64,000 nt of DNA from assembly GCF_030345695.1 (NCBI RefSeq), contig NZ_JAUASV010000011.1, forward strand, positions 1-64,000, given 5' to 3'. Of the stretch, positions 59,979-64,000 are shown piece by piece. The position numbers were made by a program, and so were the translations under genes. This stretch comes from Galbitalea sp. SE-J8 (GTDB taxonomy: Bacteria; Actinomycetota; Actinomycetes; Actinomycetales; Microbacteriaceae). The notes under the pieces are model-generated. The model had not been told where the DNA came from and searched no databases. It saw only the letters and a list, made by a program, of their open reading frames with translations. How positions within the stretch are numbered: position 1 is the stretch's first letter; each line of letters begins with the position of its first letter.

Positions 59979-60055
59979 CGTTCGTCGGCCCGCGGCATCG
60001 TCGCGCCGGCCCCACGAACTTCCCTCCGTCTCCGATATTTCTCCAAGGACCTGCC

Positions 60056-60304
60056 ATGAAGACCGACATCCACCCCGAGTACAACGCGATCGTCTTCCGC
60101 GACCTCGCGTCGGGTGAGACGTTCCTCACGCGTTCGACGCTCACGAGCGACAAGACGATCGAGCTCGATGGCGCGACCTACCCCGTCGTCGACGTCGAGA
60201 TCTCGTCCGCCTCGCACCCGTTCTACACGGGCAAGCAGCGCATCATGGACTCGGCCGGTCGCGTCGAGAAGTTCAACTCGCGCTACAAGGGCTTCGGCAA
60301 GTAA
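60056..60304 (+). CDS. rpmE2: 50S ribosomal protein L31 type B
   Basis: The 82-residue protein has the type B L31 sequence ([41 protein letters not shown]). It lacks the CxxC zinc-binding cysteines of type A L31, so it is the zinc-free form that can replace the zinc form under zinc limitation. It is followed by a strong hairpin. Confidence 0.97.
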   Translation: MKTDIHPEYNAIVFRDLASGETFLTRSTLTSDKTIELDGATYPVVDVEISSASHPFYTGKQRIMDSAGRVEKFNSRYKGFGK

Positions 60305-60320
60305 GTCCCTGCGTGTCGAG

Positions 60321-60348
60321 CGAGAGCCGCCCTCCGGGGCGGCTCTCG
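60321..60348 (+). terminator. Terminator hairpin after rpmE2
   Basis: CGAGAGCCGCCC (60321-60332) pairs perfectly with 60337-60348 around a TCCG tetraloop. The right arm ends 5 nt before the -10 of the next gene. Confidence 0.8.
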
Positions 60349-60353
60349 TCGGT

Positions 60354-60359
60354 TAACCT
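60354..60359 (+). promoter_or_regulatory. -10 element of leaderless VOC gene promoter
   Basis: TAACCT ends 6 nt before ATG 60366. Its -35 window lies in the loop of the rpmE2 terminator. Confidence 0.5.
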
Positions 60360-60365
60360 GCCGGC

Positions 60366-60722
60366 ATGCTCGGCATCGGATCGGTCGTCATCCGCGTGGA
60401 CGACCTCGCCACGCAGAAGGCGTTCTGGATGGCGGCGCTCGACTACGTCGACCGTCCCGACGACGGCGACGACTTCGCGCTGCTGCGCCCCCGATCCGGA
60501 TCGGGCCCGAACGTCTCGCTCGACGCCGTGCGGTCGGAGCGCGTGCTGCCTCCCCGCATCCACCTCGACCTCTACGCCGACGACCAGGCCGCCGAGGTCG
60601 AGCGTCTGCTCGCGCTCGGCGCCCAGCGGGTCGACTGGGCGAAGCGGCCCGCGGATGCCGACTACGTCATCCTCGAGGACCCCGAGGGCAACCGTTTCTG
60701 CGTCATCGACACGGGCGAGTGA
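60366..60722 (+). CDS. VOC (glyoxalase-like) family protein
   Basis: The 118-residue protein has one vicinal-oxygen-chelate domain: SVVIRVDDLATQKAFWMAAL at the start, IHLDLYADDQAAEVERLLALG in the middle and EDPEGNRFCVID at the end. Such proteins include glyoxalases, dioxygenases and antibiotic-binding proteins, so a specific function cannot be named. It is convergent with the exonuclease gene, with only 4 bp between the stops. Confidence 0.88.
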   Translation: MLGIGSVVIRVDDLATQKAFWMAALDYVDRPDDGDDFALLRPRSGSGPNVSLDAVRSERVLPPRIHLDLYADDQAAEVERLLALGAQRVDWAKRPADADYVILEDPEGNRFCVIDTGE

Positions 60723-60726
60723 GCGC

Positions 60727-61464
60727 TCAGGCGACGTCGAACGCCTCGAGGCCCGCGAGCGTCGGCTGCGCGACGAACGGATGCAGCGGCCAGGTGTGTC
60801 GCGTCGTGAACTCCGGATCGGTGCGGCGGCGGTAGTCCTCGAACGAGCGCGACGACGCGTAGGCCCAGCGCACCTGGCGCTCGTGCAGCTCGAGGGCGGT
60901 CATGGCGAGCTGCTCGGGGAACGCGCGCGCGAGGGCCTGGGCGACGCGGCCGGCGGCCACGGCATCCGCACCGGCGTCGTGCGCGTCGAGCAGCTCGACG
61001 CGGTACAGCGCGGCCGTCGCCGTGAGCGTGCGCTTGCCGGGGCGGTAGCGGTCGAACGTCTTGTCGATGATGAGCGGGTCGACGATGGGCGCCGGGCCGT
61101 CGAGGGGGAGCACGCCGTGCCGGCGCGCCTCGCGGTCGAGCAGCGTGAGGTCGTAGGGCGCGTTGTAGATCGCGACCGGCAGGCCGCGGTCGAGCACGTC
61201 GGCGAGCGCGTCGAGGATCTCGACGACGACCTGACCGGACGGCCTGCCCTCGGCGCGGGCGCGCTCCGTGGAGATGCCGTGCACGGCGGCGGCGCCCTCG
61301 GGGATCTCCACGCCCGGGTCGGCGAGCCACTCGCGCCGCTCGAGCACGTCGCCGTCCGGACCGATGACGCCGACGTGGGCGGAGACGATGCGGGCGCTCT
61401 CGGTGTCGATGCCCGTCGTCTCCAGATCGAAGACGGCGAGAGTCTCGTGCCACGCGCTGCTCAT
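60727..61464 (-). CDS. DnaQ-like DEDDh 3'-5' exonuclease
   Basis: The 245-residue protein has the DEDDh exonuclease motifs: LAVFDLETTGIDTES (Exo I), VAIYNAPYDLTLLDREA (Exo II) and LLDAHDAGADAVAAGRVAQ (Exo III with His and Asp). It is a single-domain enzyme like the actinobacterial DnaQ-family exonucleases annotated as 3'-5' exonuclease, and may proofread or degrade single-stranded DNA or RNA. ATG 61464 is set by -10 TAGCAT 7 nt upstream; the frame is open far upstream without support. Confidence 0.92.
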   Translation of the reverse strand: MSSAWHETLAVFDLETTGIDTESARIVSAHVGVIGPDGDVLERREWLADPGVEIPEGAAAVHGISTERARAEGRPSGQVVVEILDALADVLDRGLPVAIYNAPYDLTLLDREARRHGVLPLDGPAPIVDPLIIDKTFDRYRPGKRTLTATAALYRVELLDAHDAGADAVAAGRVAQALARAFPEQLAMTALELHERQVRWAYASSRSFEDYRRRTDPEFTTRHTWPLHPFVAQPTLAGLEAFDVA

Positions 61465-61471
61465 GTCCCGG

Positions 61472-61477
61472 ATGCTA
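61472..61477 (-). promoter_or_regulatory. -10 element of leaderless exonuclease promoter
   Basis: TAGCAT (minus strand) ends 7 nt before ATG 61464. Confidence 0.5.
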
Positions 61478-61617
61478 CGGGGGAGCCACCGACATCCGGG
61501 GGAGTGACACCCGGGGCACGGTCCGCGCGGTCGCGACCGACCGGGCGGGTTCCCGCAGCACCGCGTTGGACGCGCTGCCGGTCCGACCGGGCAACTGCAG
61601 CCCGAGAAAAACTGCTC

Positions 61618-61648
61618 TTGACATCCGAGAATCGTGAGTATAATACTC
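61618..61648 (+). promoter_or_regulatory. Near-consensus promoter and overlapping palindrome of the lipoprotein gene
   Basis: TTGACA (61618-61623) is followed by TATAAT (61639-61644, spacing 15) or TAATAC (61641-61646, spacing 17). The palindrome GAGTAT-A-ATACTC (61636-61648) covers the -10 and could be an operator. A consensus promoter of this kind is rare elsewhere in the window. Confidence 0.75.
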
Positions 61649-61705
61649 GCGCGTGATGAGTTCGATGCGCGGAGCCGCTCATGGGAGTGAGCAAAGGTGG
61701 TCAGA

Positions 61706-62713
61706 ATGAACGTGCGACCCAAGTTCGTCGCGGCGGTCTGCGTGATTTCCGCGCTGGGGCTGGGAATCACGGGGTGCGCGACTGCGCCTTCCGGATCCTC
61801 GTCCTCTGGAGCGTCGAATGTCGCGATCCCAGACGACGGCGCGGTGATGACCAGCGACTATACGCATCTAGCGAACGCAGACAGCGTCGAAAAGCTGACC
61901 ACGCTGGACGACGACCACGACAGCGTTCCATGGGCAGTCATCGCCTCATCAGCGAATTCCCCAGTCCTCTTCATCGCCTACCGCATGCCGACTGACGATT
62001 CGCAGTGCGGGGGGCACGTGGGTTCGAACGTTGTCGAAACGGACACGCAGGTCGTCGTCGCGGCTGTAAATGAGCGACCGCAGTCATGGAACGAGAACTG
62101 CGTCGCCGAGTCCGAGGTCGGCGGTGGAAGCATCACGCTCGAAGAGCCACTCGGATCCCGTACGCTGATGCACGCAGCGGTGTCGACGTCATGGCAGAGT
62201 GCACCCGCGCTTGAAACACGCACGCCCGAGCCGAGCCCGACGCCCGCGATCACACAGACTTATTCGGGAGACGCAACTTGCACCAACCTCATCGATGCCG
62301 AGACGTATAAGAGCTTGAAGAGCAAGGGCTACATCGATATCAGCAACGCTTATGCTGACAAGACCAGATCTGATCCCGACGGCGACCTCTTCACGTTCCT
62401 TGAATACGGCGGTTTGGTCTGCGCCTGGGCGGCGGAGGACAGCCAGGACGTCTCACTTGTGTACGCCTACGGACCCATTTCTTCGGAAGGGCGCGACCGC
62501 ATGACGTCGAAGCTTGAAAGGGCCGATTACCTTCACGAGGAGAAGAGTGGATCGTCCGTGCTCTTCACCTACGCCTCGGGGGGCGGCAGCCTTGCAAATG
62601 GGCAGGGTGCGGGCGGTGGCTACGCGCTGGGCGAGGGCTACTGGGCTCTCTCCCTGGATAACGGCGGCGGCAATGTGCTGAAGGAAATTATCAAGAATGC
62701 ACCGGCGTTCTGA
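61706..62713 (+). CDS. Putative secreted lipoprotein of unknown function, lower GC
   Basis: The 335-residue protein begins with a lipoprotein signal peptide (RPKFVAAVCVISALGLGITGC, lipobox ITGC at about residues 23-26) and a Ser/Gly linker. The rest is polar, with two parts separated by a Pro/Thr stretch (TRTPEPSPTPAI); three to four further Cys residues could form disulfides. Codon use and base composition differ clearly from neighbours, with many A/T-ending codons such as TTG, GAA, TAT and AAG/AAT runs. ATG 61706 is chosen for the AAAGG upstream and the signal peptide; GTG 61697 is also in frame. I do not recognise the family. It may be a DUF3558-like cell-surface lipoprotein or an acquired gene. 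Confidence 0.8.
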   Translation: MNVRPKFVAAVCVISALGLGITGCATAPSGSSSSGASNVAIPDDGAVMTSDYTHLANADSVEKLTTLDDDHDSVPWAVIASSANSPVLFIAYRMPTDDSQCGGHVGSNVVETDTQVVVAAVNERPQSWNENCVAESEVGGGSITLEEPLGSRTLMHAAVSTSWQSAPALETRTPEPSPTPAITQTYSGDATCTNLIDAETYKSLKSKGYIDISNAYADKTRSDPDGDLFTFLEYGGLVCAWAAEDSQDVSLVYAYGPISSEGRDRMTSKLERADYLHEEKSGSSVLFTYASGGGSLANGQGAGGGYALGEGYWALSLDNGGGNVLKEIIKNAPAF

Positions 62714-62720
62714 GCAGATC

Positions 62721-62739
62721 GCACGTCGAATAATCGTGC
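62721..62739. terminator. Weak hairpin between the lipoprotein gene and treS
   Basis: GCACG (62721-62725) and CGTGC (62735-62739) form a short stem between convergent genes. Function is uncertain. Confidence 0.3.
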
Positions 62740-62752
62740 CGACGAGAAGGGG

Positions 62753-64000
<1,248 letters not shown>

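Overview
The window is 64 kb of very GC-rich chromosome (roughly 70 percent or more by eye) with many GTG starts, mostly TGA stops, RbpA, WhiA, OpcA, a Rieske-containing SUF operon and a DUF222/13E12 gene. This points to an actinomycete, and the DUF222 gene, the interspersed GCTGGTCGAGGAG-type repeats and the gene content fit Microbacteriaceae best (inference; no 16S rRNA is present). No rRNA, tRNA, CRISPR array, insertion sequence or prophage was found.

Layout. 1-1202: edge of a DUF222/HNH-type gene under a perfect LexA-like box, and a hotdog thioesterase. 1263-3935: polA. 4082-9310: a hexitol (mannitol-type) PTS operon with a DeoR regulator, PfkB kinase, EIIC, EIIB, EIIA, a zinc polyol dehydrogenase and HPr. 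9569-11896: a DUF885 peptidase-like protein and a 5'-truncated epimerase remnant. 12050-22951: rpsA, coaE, uvrB, a glycerophosphotransferase-like gene, uvrA and uvrC, followed by rapZ and whiA. 25052-29601: sodA, gap, pgk, tpiA, secG, rbpA. 29706-37978 (minus): tkt-tal-pgi-zwf-opcA-pgl, the pentose phosphate operon. 38247-40147: ctaB-ctaA (heme O and heme A). 40311-44372: sufB-sufD-Rieske-sufC-sufT, without sufS or sufU.

44517-51075 is the most unusual part: a PAS sensor histidine kinase, a membrane protein with a degenerate GGDEF domain, a membrane family 2 glycosyltransferase, an OmpR-type response regulator with a Pro/Tyr/Gln-rich linker of about 115 residues, and a membrane-anchored family 6 glycoside hydrolase. 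Three direct repeats spaced exactly 11 bp lie in front of the glycosyltransferase. I read this as a two-component-controlled beta-glucan (cellulose-like) synthesis and trimming locus.

51128-64000: bioY, an ABC-F ATPase, SURF1, two small conserved proteins, fabG, serB, glgC, glgA, an orphan ABC ATPase, rpmE2, a VOC protein, a DnaQ-like exonuclease, a lower-GC lipoprotein gene with a near-consensus promoter (probably acquired), and the 3' part of treS. glgC, glgA and treS tie this end to glycogen and trehalose metabolism.

Two patterns run through the window. At least 13 genes have a TANNNT hexamer ending 6 or 7 nt before the start codon, as expected for leaderless mRNAs. At several genes the segment spanning the stop codon is repeated just downstream, directly or inverted, the extreme case being a 74-bp perfect palindrome between fabG and serB.
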